Position numbers and translations under genes: made by a program. From assembly GCA_015345905.1 (NCBI GenBank), contig JADDTR010000038.1, forward strand, positions 84,736-148,735: DNA of 64,000 nt. Direction: 5' to 3'. Shown piece after piece: positions 11,678 to 23,190 of the stretch. Position 1 is the first letter of the stretch, and each line of letters opens with the position of its first letter. This DNA comes from Aotearoamyces nothofagi. Lineage: Eukaryota; Ascomycota; Leotiomycetes; Leotiales; Tympanidaceae. Under the pieces are notes generated by a model that saw only the letters and a program-made list of their open reading frames with translations, did no database searches and had not been told where the DNA came from.

Positions 11678-13679
11678 TGTACAGCTCCGGCTGCTGCCCT
11701 GTGTAGCCTGGGCCACCCTATGACGAGTCGCTACAGCAGAAGAGTTCAGCAGAGTTCAGTTCAGCACAGCACAGCACAGTATGTACAGTACCTGGAACCT
11801 ACCTGGCCTGACCGACCCACCTGACCTGACCTGCTGTACCTTCCCTGGCTGCCTGGCTGTATCGCTAGCGAACTTAGTCTACGGAGCACGGCGACCCCAG
11901 GCCCGCTGGAAGCACTATGACCGACTCACCATCCTCGCCATCCTCGCCATCCTCTCTCTCCACCCTCTCTCTCCTCCGTCCTCTCTCGTCACTCCGCCGT
12001 CATCGTTCATCGCCCATCGCCCTTCGTTCATCCGATGCCAATCTCGCGTGTCCTGGTCGATATGCTGTTTATATTACTGCATCATTACCGCCAGTATGAT
12101 CTATCATAGTATCACGTCAGTGCTTCCATCGCCGGCCATCTCCATCCTCATCACCATCTCGCCCCTCTGGCTGCCACAGCGCTGCTGATCTGAGACTGCG
12201 AGTCTTTCCTTTCCCTTCCTGCTCGTCCTCTTCCGGCGCCGTCCTCCTCGCCCAGCCAAACCCCGTCCACGAACGACAGCCCTGGCTGGCTCATGCCTGC
12301 CTCTTCCCGGCTCCTGGGCTGCACGTTGACAGGCATTGTCGCTGGCGGGCGAGGAGCAGCCTTCAGCAAAGTTGCACGTAACTTTCCAGCACTTGTACGT
12401 ACCCTTCCCTTCTGGCACACTGGCCCTCGTAGCTCTTGCACGGTTCCTGTACGGGCAGCCCTCGCGGAAGTGTAAGTGTATGTATCATGCTGTATGGATG
12501 GATAGGTGTATGTATCTGTGCAAGGACTACGGCCTGCCTCCCTCCCTCCCTCAGGTCCTCGTCTCGAGTAGCAAAAGATCCCCGACCCCCCGGCCGCTCC
12601 CAGAAGCCCTCGCCAGCCAGAAATCTGATATATGATAGAAGTGAGGGCGCTAACCGCAACGGGCGGCAACCTCGCGTCTTGGAAGTAAGGGAGAAGTCAA
12701 ATTACCGTCAACTGCTGCGACTTCCTGAGGAGTCTTCCACTTCTGCTGCTGCTGCTTCGCGTTCTGCCCCGTCTGGCCGCCGTCAGCGCTGCTTTCGAGC
12801 ACCCGCCTTTGTCGGAGGATCCACTGCCGCCGCCTCATAGTGGCCGAGTCTGCCGCCCCCGTGCCCTCTAGAGAAGCTGACTATGTCGGATAGTGGCCGT
12901 GGTTGACCCGTTGGGGGGCCCTGGGGAGCAGACTGGAAGCAGACTGGAGGCATATTGGAGGCGCACTGGAGGCACTGCACCGCGCCGGGGTGGTCCTGCT
13001 CTGGCTCACCCTACAGGCTACAGATGGCCAACAAGCTTTCCTTCTCTCGCTATACCTCGACATCTTGGGCAAGGCCAGAGAGAGAGTGAGTGCCTGGGGC
13101 CAGACACCACTCGCCCGTCGTCCCAGCGGAGCCCCGGTACTGGTAATTGCAGTCATGCGTCCTGCTGCTGCCACGGCCACTGCTGCTGGGATGTGATCTG
13201 GCAGCATGTAGCAAGGTTTGCAAGGTCAGATCAATGGGCCCGCAGGTGCCGCAGGATCGACGTCCGGGTTCACTGACGTGCATCCGCGGCCTTGGCCTAG
13301 AGAAAGCATAGTTAGGGATTGCATTTCGTCGTGCGTGCTTTTTGTTGTGAGGGAACGTGGCCGAGTGCTTGAGAAGTATAAGGCCATGTTCCCGTGCAAA
13401 TAGACCACCCCTCCAGCTTAAGATTTGCCTTTCATTCTCTCTCGTGCCTCTGTCTTATCATCCTTCTCCCTCGACTTCTGTCCGATCAACATTCCGAAGT
13501 CTGCCCTCCTCTCCACTCCCGTCCGTCTCTTCTGTTCGGCTTCTTCCACTCATCGCTTGTCTCTCTCTCTCTCTGTGTCTACATGTATCAGGTGCTCGCA
13601 CACTCTACAGAAACATCACCGACGTGCCGAGTCGTAGTGCACTACAGAGTTACCCACGAGGACCTGAAAAGCAGGGACC

Positions 13680-15069
13680 ATGGCACTCGTGAAGAACGCT
13701 GAGATGTGGAATCTCCCGTAAGTTTAGATGTGAACTGTGTACCACTATAGCCTACTCTAATACACAAGGTAGATCCGTCAAGGATCTTCTGAACGGCGTG
13801 CAACCCAAGGTTGACGTTCCATCAAGATCACCAACGTCAACTGCAGCCCTGGTATGCCAGAACTGCCTGACTAGAGGCCGTCAGGCATTCGTTGCGCCTG
13901 GGGAAGTATGCGCCTACTGCTCGTCGGACAACCATCCGGCGCTCGATCTGAAGTACCTGGAACGTCGACATTCACACGCCAACTTTCAGGTCCAGGATAG
14001 TGCTATGTATCGGACAGAGGCAGACCGGAGACCCAGCCTCAGCTGCCTGACGGACAGCATCCATCCTAATGCCCTCTACCACCCCATCACAAGAGCACCA
14101 GTTCTTTTCCAAACTCCAATGGCTTCCCCAACCATCCCAGGACTTGCATTCACACACTCTCAGCCATCTCACCCTCAAGCACTATCATCAAGTACCAGGA
14201 CGAGGTCTCACGTGGTGGCTCGCCAGCCGAGTGCCGCTAAAGTCGCAAGCAATGACAGGCACAAGTTGAGTGAGAAACATCGCCGTGACGGTATGGGCGC
14301 TTTCGTGCAAGCTGGCCACGTCCTACGTACAGGCATCAACCCTGGGATTCTTTCTCGTTGCGAGATTTGCGTCCAAGCTGACGCCGAGAGCGCAACACCA
14401 ACGAACAACAACAGTAACGCTGCTTCCCCTTCATCCGACACAGCAAGCCATCTTGCCAACCCTTCTAACCCCCACCCCTCGCAACTTGGAACTGGAATAC
14501 CAAGTGAGCTGTCAGGCGGCAAGAACAAGAAGCCAAAGAACGACATGCTCGAGGAATCCCTTATGTGGGAGTTCTCGTGGCTGCTACACTTCGTACCACA
14601 CGAAGTCAGTGCACACCTCAACGGCATTCGTGACCTCGCAGAGCAGATGGCGCGTGACAAGACAGCAGGCCAAGCAAGTGCAAACCTAGTCGGTGACTGG
14701 GGTAAGATGAAGAAGTGGGATGCTGATGTGCGGGCAGAGGTGCTCGAACAGGCTCTGCGGGTCATGGTGGAAAGTAGTGAACGCCATTGTGTGAGCACCT
14801 GGGGAGAGAGAAGTGCGACAGAGGAGGGTTATCAAGCTGCGCTGACACCCCGTGGGAAGAGGAAGCGGCTGACAGCGGACTTTGGGATATTGCATAGGGA
14901 TGGAGAGAAGATGACAAAGTTTGAAGGAGAAAGGGAGAGGAGAGTGGTGGAGGCTCCAACTCCGCCGTCGAGCACAAGTGGTGGCAGCCCGACCTTCAGC
15001 CATACTCACGACCGTTCGAGGGACGTGTCTCTGTCCGAGGGAGACGAGGAGAATGACATACGGCGCTAA
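13680..15069 (+). CDS. Unknown protein with CxxC pairs and a bHLH-like basic motif
   Basis: I do not recognise this 444-aa protein. Exons are 13680-13717 and 13773-15069; the 55-nt intron has a GTAAGT donor and joins MALVKNAEMWNLP to SVKDLLNG. Residues 41-62 hold CQNC and CAYC, a possible zinc ribbon, and a further CEIC lies at 209-212. Residues 176-184 read HKLSEKHRR: His, Glu and two Arg spaced as in the DNA-contacting basic region (H5, E9, R12, R13) of class B bHLH factors, followed by only a weak helix. A Ser/Asn/Pro-rich linker follows, then a hydrophobic helical stretch (about 271-305), a GKRKR nuclear-signal-like cluster (374-378) and an acidic tail. A nuclear, possibly DNA-binding role is inference. 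The pyrimidine-rich leader at 13425-13575 fits its promoter. Confidence 0.85.
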
Positions 15070-15689
15070 GCCCATCGTTATGACCCTTTAATTTCTTCCT
15101 CTCTCTCTTTCTTTTCCTCCTATCATACCTACTACCCCAACACGCTTTAGCGTTAAATATCCCTCTTGACGACATCTCGATACGACTCTTATCTTATTTC
15201 AGTAACGCTTTATTTTCTACTTCATTTCCTTACTTCACCAAAAGGCGGCAGACTCGAAAAAGCGAGTGTATTATCTATCAGCCAAGACTTGTATGATTAA
15301 ATGCTGTTATGGCTTTGTTTGGTTTGGCTTTAGTGCTTTTCTATGCTTCATTCCTGGTGGATTAGATACAAAAGATACACAGTACTGGTATCGGCTCGGT
15401 CTGTTAATGCACGTTCGAGGGGTGGAAAAAGCAAACAGAAAGACCAGAAACATATTGGTGTCTTGACGCATATGGGAGGTGATGAACTTATGTTATGACC
15501 TGTAGCGAATTTAAATTATTCTTCACGATGCAATGTACTGTATCGAGTGAAGCCTTGTCGTCATGTAACATGTTCCGTTTTGGGCATGTATCATAGTGCA
15601 AGTTATGTACAACAGAACCCTGCTTGTCACTCTGAATTTGGTCGTTTTGACTAGTATATGATAACCGAATGTAGCACGAATCCAGCTCC
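15070..15689. other. Convergent intergenic region
   Basis: Holds the 3' flanks of the two converging genes. T-rich stretches just after 15070 look like a terminator/polyadenylation region. No gene or repeat was seen. Confidence 0.6.
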
Positions 15690-17476
15690 TCATTCATAGA
15701 TACCCTGCTCAAACCTCTCCGTATCGTAGAACATGGCTGAAATGGTATTGCCGCTAAAGATACGGCCCTCAAGCGCATTGACTGCCTGCACGCGCGAGTC
15801 AGTATTACACCTTAGCAGCTGTGGAACATCATGCATACCCTTAGAGCTGACAATTGGCTTGTAAACTTAACGAACACTTTTGCGGGCGCCTTTCCGTCTC
15901 GTTCGATGTATACACGCTCCACACGCCCATACTGTGGGAAGTCAGTGTGCACAAATCAGGAGATAAGTCGCGCGACTGCTTACCTTTTCACCACACTCAT
16001 CTCCAATTTCTTGCATTAAACCACCGTCTCCTGAGCCTTCGACTTCCTCATCTAGGTTCATCCCGTCGACCATACCTCTTAGTACCACGACTTCACTCAT
16101 TACCCCAAACTTGCCCACATCTCCATCCTTGTCCTTCTTCTTGCCCCCGATAATTTTCCCTATTCCTTTGGGGTCTGCGAAACCACCTCCTTCGGAGTCC
16201 GGTTTCTTCTTCCGTTTTTCAACTTGAACACGGAGTGGGTTTACAATACCACTACCGTCGACGCCGAGACCACTGCCTTTACTCCAGCCATATTTGGACA
16301 TGAGGCGTTCTGCAAAACCCTCTTGACCGGGCCGCCGCGACCGTGGCGTATCGTCGGCGTCCTCGACTCCTATTTCTGGCTTATCGGTCGGCTCTTCCGC
16401 AAGTGCTTTTTCAAGTTCAGCCTCCGAAGTGGGAATCTCGCTTGGCGCAGGTGGAAGGTTGTATCGGACAGAAGCACGGGAGATCATGCCAGCAGGGAGC
16501 GCTGCAGGAGGCAGAGGCGGTGGCAGTGTATGTGGTACCTGACTCAACTTCTGTCTGCGAGCATACGCATCGTCGCCAGACTTTTCATCCGGAATATCTG
16601 CCGACCTTGGAGGCTGAGGTGAAGCAGGTTCCATTGGAGGCGGTGCAAAGGAGTAATTTAAGGGCGGAGCAAATTGATCTGTAGTCGATTAGCATTCTTC
16701 TTAACCTATTGCCATAGTTTATCCTACTGCTCATGCTTGGCCGAGTCGGCTCTTCATCCTCACTGTCCACGTCACTGCTATGCTTCATCTCCAGTCTGCG
16801 GGCATAGAGCCTATCTTTCCACTCTCGAACTTCACGAACTTTCTCATCGCTGCGCTTGTATTCCTCGTAGTTGTTCGGTCGTGACGGGTCATATATATCA
16901 TCCCAATCTTGGGCCACTGCATAGTCTTCACGGTTCTTCTTGCGTCTCTTCCTTCCACCTCGCTGCCTTTTCTCCCCTCCACCGTAGAACCCATTCACGT
17001 CATCATCATCTGCTGTGGTCCAATCGGCTAATGTACTCTTGGTCGGCGCTCGAACCCCAGTAGATGTAGGTGCGATAGCTATGGAAGTGCTCGAATCGTT
17101 AACACTAGAGGTAGTAGGCTTTGGAAATGAGGATTTCGGTTTTGGCTTCTGAGTTGATAGTTGCGGTCTCTTTGTAGGTTGGAATTTTAATACAGCTATT
17201 AAAGGCAAAAGAAACAGAGAACGTGAGCAAATCTGAATCGCATGTATGGCTACTTGAGAAAGGGTGGTTGCAGTATCTACCGGCATTGATTTGTTGCTTC
17301 TTTGCTGAAGCATCATCCACAGGGACGTTGTCGGTTGAGCCTTGTTTGAAGACAACTGGTCCTCTTGAGATGGAAGCGGCTGTGGTTGCACTCGATGTTG
17401 AGGGTGGATCCAAAAGATTTGCATAAAGAGAGAGGCCACCGCCTCGCGCGGGGGTCGGAGTAGAGGGATTTGACAT
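15690..17476 (-). CDS. SPF45: SPF45/RBM17-type splicing factor (G-patch + UHM)
   Basis: Nuclear pre-mRNA splicing factor that binds ULM motifs in U2AF/SF1-type partners and acts in 3' splice-site choice; also linked to DNA-damage tolerance in the family. Exons 17281-17476, 16728-17195, 15984-16678, 15839-15931 and 15690-15785 give 515 aa. Features in order: N-terminal SLYANLLDPP segment, basic GGRKRRKKNRED block, DWDDIYDPSRPNNYEEYK, proline-rich NQFAPP region, G-patch at about 341-376 (GFAERLMSKYGW...GLG) and a C-terminal U2AF-homology RRM with RNP2-like VVVLRGMV (418-425) and the UHM loop as GRIF, where metazoan SPF45 has RYF. Intron 2 is 49 nt and was placed at A|GTAGGA because only that join restores the frame. 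Confidence 0.93.
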
Positions 17477-17845
17477 GGTTGTTAATGCGATTGAGCAGTT
17501 GGGGCTCTTTTGAAGAGACGTCGACCGAGAATGGAAGTACTGCCTGACCGATAAGATAAGGATATGATCATGTGACCACGCTACCCCTGCTCTATGTCGT
17601 TTTCACCACAACCAGAGTTATATTCCGTACCTAGGTATGTATCATTTCACGTCACACATCTCTCTGTGTGAAATATGGAACTCTTGCGGTAAACAGTTTT
17701 ACATTAAGAGATAAGTACCGCTATATTTGAAAAGAACGTTCAATATGCTTTGTTTGCTATGGAAACTCTGAAAGGGTTCCCAGCCTGCTGGTACGCCTAC
17801 GCATCACAATTCTTTTTCCACATCTCAAAACTCCATCTCTAAAGC
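17477..17845. other. Intergenic region, promoter of SPF45-type gene and 3' end of Sur7/PalI-type gene
   Basis: 369 bp of AT-richer sequence between two minus-strand genes. Nothing specific beyond the expected flanks was recognised. Confidence 0.5.
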
Positions 17846-19051
17846 CTACGCCTCATCTGCAGCACGTTTGTGACGTCTTATAATCCACCTCATCTTTCCT
17901 ACCTTCTTCTCATCCTCACTTGGCGCAGAGCCTACATCTCTATAAGCCTCCGCACTTCCTCTCTTTTTCCCCGTCCTTACATCCCGCCTACTTGCACAGC
18001 AGCATGCCAGACAAAGCTGAATCACAAATGCTGGCACCACACATGCTGTTGCCGTCCACATGAATCCAAACATCTGAGCACCTAGTCTCGCAGTAATATT
18101 CAAACCTGCTTGACTCGTTATCACCTTCTTGAAGATAACAAACATGACAGTTGCGATAATGGTGGCCACAGTTGTTAGTAACGCTGCAAAGAAGGTAAAG
18201 ATGGAGACGGGGATCGACCACCAGCGGGAATAAATGGCGAGTGGGACAATAAATATAGACACGAGGGAGAAGCACAGCCCTGCGAAAAAGAAGATAAACA
18301 TGATGTTCGAGGCGATTTTGATGAGGTTGAGGATCTTAATGACATCACTCGGCAGAGAGATTACAGCACCGGCCAGGAGCTCATTGAGGAGAATCTGTAC
18401 AGGGTTGAACCAATATAAGTCCTTCGGTGCGGAACAGCGAGTTACCCCTCTATAAACAATACGATTAGCCTCAATTCCCGTGCGTTTGTTTTCTGGACTG
18501 GGCCTACGTACGTGTCATCGTAGCCCTCGCAGAAATTCCACAGGCCCACGCGGTAGAAATCATGGAGGCCCAGGGAACGAGCAATGGAGTTCATGAGCAC
18601 CATGTCGCCCGTTGATTGCGCGAGGATATTTGCCAGGTTAATCTCGAAGAACCAGGTCGATATGAGAACATGCTTCCGACGGACCTGGCCAATGATTACC
18701 TTTTAAGAATTAGCACACGCATCACAATTAGCCATGGAAAGCCATGGGAGGTACCCATACCAGAATTAGAAAGATGACAGTAATAGAGAAGAGAATGGAT
18801 GATGCTATGACGGCGCGTTTCCTTGTCCTCGTTGCTCTTTTGAAGTCCACACCAGGATTGTAGCCAGTATCTGAGGTTGATGAGTGATCAGGTGTGTCTC
18901 CGCCTTCTCCGCCTTCATCCACGGCCTTATCACCGGCTTCATCACTGGCTTCATCACTGGCTTCCTCACTGGGTGCATCACTGGCTTCTTGCTTTTCTCG
19001 CCTCGCTTCTCTCCTTCTGCTTCGGACTGATCTGAAGGTTGGTAAGACCAT
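17846..19051 (-). CDS. Sur7/PalI-family four-span membrane protein
   Basis: Plasma-membrane protein of the claudin-like Sur7/PalI group (eisosomes, pH sensing or wall integrity). Exons 18761-19051, 18512-18699 and 17846-18449 give 360 aa. The long cytosolic N terminus has a basic start (SRRREARREKQ) and an acidic DEASDEAGDE repeat. TM1 is ILFSITVIFLIL continued across intron 1. The extracellular loop carries the family motif GLWNFCEG with a later TRCS cysteine and YWFNPVQILLNELLAG. Three more membrane spans follow (about 222-244, 252-280 and 300-322), then a Cys-rich juxtamembrane CLACCC, possibly palmitoylated, and a basic tail. An ATG at 19147 is in frame; 19051 was chosen since the extra segment is unlike family members. 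Confidence 0.88.
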
Positions 19052-21077
19052 ACTGAGGGTTTCCACGCTAACGCCGCCCACGGCGACCTGAGGCCGAACA
19101 AAAGACTCAGTGAAACATGTAATGTAGCATTTACTGAGCGACAGCAAACACCATGAATCGATATGTGATCAGGAAGAAGGCATGAAAGGCTTGCTCAGTG
19201 ATTCCTATGTCTCTAGAAGTTAGTCGCGTGAAAAAGCGGGCAAGCCGAGCTGTCGAGGTGTCGTCGACATCATCGGTAGGCTGTAAGGTAGCTAGGTGGT
19301 AGGGCAGGAACGAGTAAGATACAGCACAGTAGCAGGGCGTGCCAGGGTGGCAGGATGCTGGCGGCCCTAAAGATGGTAGATGGCTCAGGAGTCGCGGAGG
19401 ATGAGACAACACAACGGACGGTGTAGAGAGAGGGTAGGGTAGCTTTAGACAGGAGCTGTGCACAGTACGTAAGTCCAGACACCAGCACAGCACGAGTGTG
19501 CCGGAAATGCCTATCGAGCGAGGCTGTGCAGGCTGTGCAGGCTGGGTAGGCTGGATAGTACAGTACAGTACAGCACCGTAGAGGTGAGTAGCAGCTCTGA
19601 TAGCAGGTGTGCACGCGCAACGATCTCCCTGCAATCCCCGGGATTTTGCAGCCCGGCAGCGACCGGTGGACTTCGCGCCCAGCTTCCCTAAGATGCTTGA
19701 GTTGATCGCCCGACTTTACTGAGTCTGGCTTCACCGAGTCTGGCCTCACTGTTCGGCCGCCGCCATTCTGGTTGCGATAGGCATGGCGGACTGGCACGAC
19801 TGGGTAGACGGCACCCCTAAAGCCGCGCCCAACACGTGGTAGCGAGACGTCGAGCGGGCAGTGACGCGTAAACAGCAGGACTCGTATCGTCCTGGATCCA
19901 CAACCTCAGCACAGACGGTACGGTATACCAGCGCAGTACACACAGTAAGGACGGAAGAGATGCTTCACCGCAAGTACGGCGTACATTTGTCAGATCATAC
20001 TGTACTCGCGGCCCAGTACTGCGCGCGCTTGTGGGTGTGTAAGTGGCCAATCGTCACCTCATCGTGCTCGTACGCAAGGCATGCTGAATCGGATCGCATC
20101 ACCTTTACCGCTGTAGCCACCGACGGAGAACGTGGAGAAGTACTGCAGTCCCACGCGAGTCCCATCGACACCGGAGCTCTCAGCTGGGCCTACGGGAGAA
20201 GGAGACGAGCAGAGAAGGACTTGAGTGCTGTTGGTACAGTCCCAGAACCATTGTATAGGAAACAGGAATACAGAATACAGTAGATACACGGCCTGGACCC
20301 CGAGACAAACAAGTACTGTAGTATTATACACCCTCTGGCGAGGATTCTGGCACGCCTGGTCTTCCTCGTTACTGTGCTTACTGTACCTGCTGTGCTTATA
20401 ACTGTAAACAGGTCCAGTCTCCGTACTGTGCTAAGCATCCTGACTTACTCTCTGCTATAATGCTTGTGCACTCCGTATTGCTCATAGTACAGTACACTAT
20501 ATATACACAGCACATCCCCGTAAACTTAGAGTTTAGTGCCTCGCCCACCAAAGTACTGTGCATTGCACCCTGCAAGGTCCCCAAAACGAAGAAAAAAAAC
20601 GGCCGACGGACGACCTGGCGCGGAGACGTCATAACGGCCGACGAGCCGAGCCGATAGTCGACGGTTTTTACGGTGCAGGCACAGTCAGTCCAGCCCAGTC
20701 CAGCCCTCTGTACTGTAGCCTGTCTGTACCTGAGATGTTGCTGTGGAAGGCATTTTGATTCATATCTAGAAAGCTGTCGAACCATCACACCCGTCTGACT
20801 GGCCTTGGAAGGCCGCATGGCAGCTGACATACTGCTAACGTTTCAGAGACAGACAGACCCAGTCGGTGCTGTAAGACGCTTTTTTAATCATCCTTCGTGT
20901 CTTTGTTCCAGATCGACCTCCGTCTCTGGGCATACTCCGCCCTTCCTCATTTCTTTTGCAGTACACACATATCGGTGATATTGGCTGCTGCGTCATCGTT
21001 TCAAGCCGTGCTGGTTGGTACTGGTGCTGAGCGAGCTCGCTCTTAATAATACAAGCCGCTGGAGCATCACCCTCGCC
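19052..21077. other. 2-kb divergent intergenic region
   Basis: Holds promoters for the Sur7/PalI-type gene (minus) and the PLC-like gene (plus). CAGTA-type repeats occur near 19556-19575, and scattered GTACTG words lie at 20300-20560. No open frame here looks like a protein gene. Confidence 0.6.
19550..19580. repeat. Short (CAGTA)n tract
   Basis: Three to four CAGTA units next to a GGCTGTGCA duplication at about 19523-19545. Confidence 0.7.
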
Positions 21078-22433
21078 ATGCTTCTATCACGATTCGTACA
21101 ATATGTCTGCCTCTTCTCTGTCGCAGCCCACGCCCAATCGTCTTCGAGCACCAGCAGTACTGGTACTTTGAGTGAAAGCTCGATCACCGGTGTCTCTGAA
21201 CAGGCTGTACCTACTGGGAATTACATTTCATATGTATCAGTCATTATTTTCGGCTCATCCACTTCTACGAATGGCTCTATGACCATCTTCAGCTCCATGG
21301 GAGCCAGCAATTCCTCTGGGTCAACGGTCACAACATCCTCACAATCACGAACCATCCTGCATGGCTCAAATACACCAACGACCACCTCTGCCAGCAACAG
21401 CACTATTTCCGGAAATTCAACGACGTCCTCAACCTCCTCTTCAGCTCAACCTACAAACACCACTCCTTGCAACGGCTATGCTGAGTTCTGCTCCCGGCAG
21501 TATAGCAATATTACAATGGTTGGAGCACATAACTCTCCATTCCATGTCGCCAACAACGTAGCTTCCAATCAGGCCTACGACGTCACTACTCAGCTCAACG
21601 ATGGTATACGCTTCGTCCAGGGCCAGGCCCACTTGGTGAACAACACCATGTATCTCTGCCACTCGTCCTGCGAGGTCCTCAATGCTGGTACTCTCACATT
21701 ATGGCTTACGACCATCAACACTTGGGTTCAAGCGCACCCCTACGACGTCATAACGATTCTCATAGGCAACGGTGACTACGTTTCTGTTGATGATTTTGTT
21801 GATCCTTTCGAATCTTCCGGCCTAACCAACTACGCATATAGACCACCCAAGGCTCCTATGTCGCTCGGCGACTGGCCGACTCTTTCATCCATGATCTTAA
21901 GTAGCCAGCGCGTTGTGATATTCATGGACTACCAAGCCAACCAGACACAGGTGCCATATATCATAGATGAGTTTAGTAATGCGTGGGAATCGCCTTTCGA
22001 CCCCACAAATCGTTCCTTTCCCTGTACTGTGGAGCGGCCGCCTGGCCTCTCCGATGACGACGCCAAAGACCGGATATATATAACAAACCATAATCTCAAC
22101 ACTGAGATCGAGATTTTGGGAAACTCACTCCTTGTGCCTTCATATATCTATCTGAACATCACGAACAACGTGACGGGAGAAGGTAGCTTGGGTGTTGGTG
22201 CTCAGACTTGCTACGATGATTGGGGTCGCGCTCCGAATTTCCTAAACGTTGACTTTTACAACGTTGGAAACGGGAGTGTCTTCGAGGTTGCTGCCAAGTG
22301 GAACAATGTCACATACGACCAGAAGTGTTGCGGGTCTGCCGTCAGCGGTGCGGAAGGATTTAGGCATATTGCAGGCAGAGCATGGATCATGACGACAATA
22401 GCTGCCGTGTTGACAACTTGGCTGATGATGTGA
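21078..22433 (+). CDS. Secreted, GPI-anchored PLC-like phosphodiesterase
   Basis: A 451-aa single-exon protein of the PLC-like phosphodiesterase TIM-barrel family. A signal peptide (about residues 1-19, ending AAHA) precedes a ~110-residue Ser/Thr-rich glycosylated stalk. The catalytic-like domain starts at CNGYAEFCSRQYSNITMVGAH. The two histidines of bacterial PI-PLC appear to match H151 in GAHNSPF and H195 in LCHSSC. LNDGIRFVQGQAH and YDVITILIGN are also typical of fungal members. Many N-x-S/T sites and a hydrophobic C terminus after AEGFRHIAG suggest GPI anchoring and a wall location. The true substrate in fungi is unknown. An ATG 63 bp upstream is in frame but would bury the signal peptide. 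Confidence 0.9.
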   Translation: MLLSRFVQYVCLFSVAAHAQSSSSTSSTGTLSESSITGVSEQAVPTGNYISYVSVIIFGSSTSTNGSMTIFSSMGASNSSGSTVTTSSQSRTILHGSNTPTTTSASNSTISGNSTTSSTSSSAQPTNTTPCNGYAEFCSRQYSNITMVGAHNSPFHVANNVASNQAYDVTTQLNDGIRFVQGQAHLVNNTMYLCHSSCEVLNAGTLTLWLTTINTWVQAHPYDVITILIGNGDYVSVDDFVDPFESSGLTNYAYRPPKAPMSLGDWPTLSSMILSSQRVVIFMDYQANQTQVPYIIDEFSNAWESPFDPTNRSFPCTVERPPGLSDDDAKDRIYITNHNLNTEIEILGNSLLVPSYIYLNITNNVTGEGSLGVGAQTCYDDWGRAPNFLNVDFYNVGNGSVFEVAAKWNNVTYDQKCCGSAVSGAEGFRHIAGRAWIMTTIAAVLTTWLMM

Positions 22434-23190
22434 ACGAGCTTATGGACTGGCCGTTTTTGTAATTATTGGGAGCCGAGCACTACAGCAGTAGCGGCATAGC
22501 ATTGGCGTTTTTATTGGGCTTTTAGACTGCTCAGATAGATGCATAGACTGGGCATTGTTCATCGAGCAAATAATGTAAATTTGGGGACGGGGTGCTAACC
22601 GGTCGATGCGATGAGATGTTCCATACTGGCTCCCGCCGACCCCGAGTATACCAAATCTCGTTGAAATGGACATGCAAAGGTGGTAGATGTCTTTGTACTG
22701 CTTCGAGATTTTCGAACCAGCCCTGCAGTCATGGATTAGTACAGCTCATAAGCAGCCTTGGGCATATTATATCATACTGAGCGAAGCGGAAGATCTGCAG
22801 GATAGTAGTCAAGAAGCAGTAGGATACAGTAGGTGAGGATAGTACGGGTATTGAATTACTATTTACTCATAGACACTCCTCGTCAAGCTGTACACATGCA
22901 CGTTGCTCGTTCCCAAACTATGTTATATGCCATGCAATGATTGTTTGATGCGAAACAGTCCATGACCTGTCTCTCCAGCCTGAACGCCGCCGCCAATTCT
23001 GTATCATAAACGCCAAGCTAGGTAAATCACATGCCAGTCACCAATTTTCTAGCCCTATTCAAGCAAGGCTTGCTTGCTTTCGTCCATCCTGTTCATATGA
23101 AGTGTGTACACCGAAACGCACAATAAAATGTAAATCTTGAACGGCCTTCTCATCGCCAATGATGATCTAGGAAAAATATATGCCATCCAG
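22434..23190. other. Convergent intergenic region
   Basis: 3' flanks of the PLC-like and RGS genes. Mildly AT-rich; no repeat, RNA gene or reading frame of note was found. Confidence 0.6.

Larger units (their letters stand above)
8090..13679. other. 5.6-kb GC-rich intergenic desert with many tandem repeats
   Basis: No gene is supported. The left 0.7 kb is ordinary 3' flank of the ECM33-like gene. From 8.8 kb on it is GC-rich with long open frames on several strands at once, including a 419-codon one at 9731-10990 minus; their peptides are repeat-like (Gly-Asp runs, Pro/Ser/Leu runs). Repeats occur at 9620-9665, 10221-10260, 10318-10360, 10734-10776, 11095-11225, 11527-11600 and 11621-11677. 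Pyrimidine-rich tracts at 11940-12020 and 13425-13575 look like promoter or leader sequence; the second probably serves the next gene. Confidence 0.65.

Noticed and set aside
13338-13400. tRNA-like A-box words (TGGCCGAGTGCTTGAG)
   Set aside because: No B box (GGTTCGANNCC) and no cloverleaf pairing follows, so it is not a tRNA gene.
14208-14798. 196-codon antisense frame inside the bHLH-like gene
   Set aside because: A shadow of the real coding strand produced by its codon bias.
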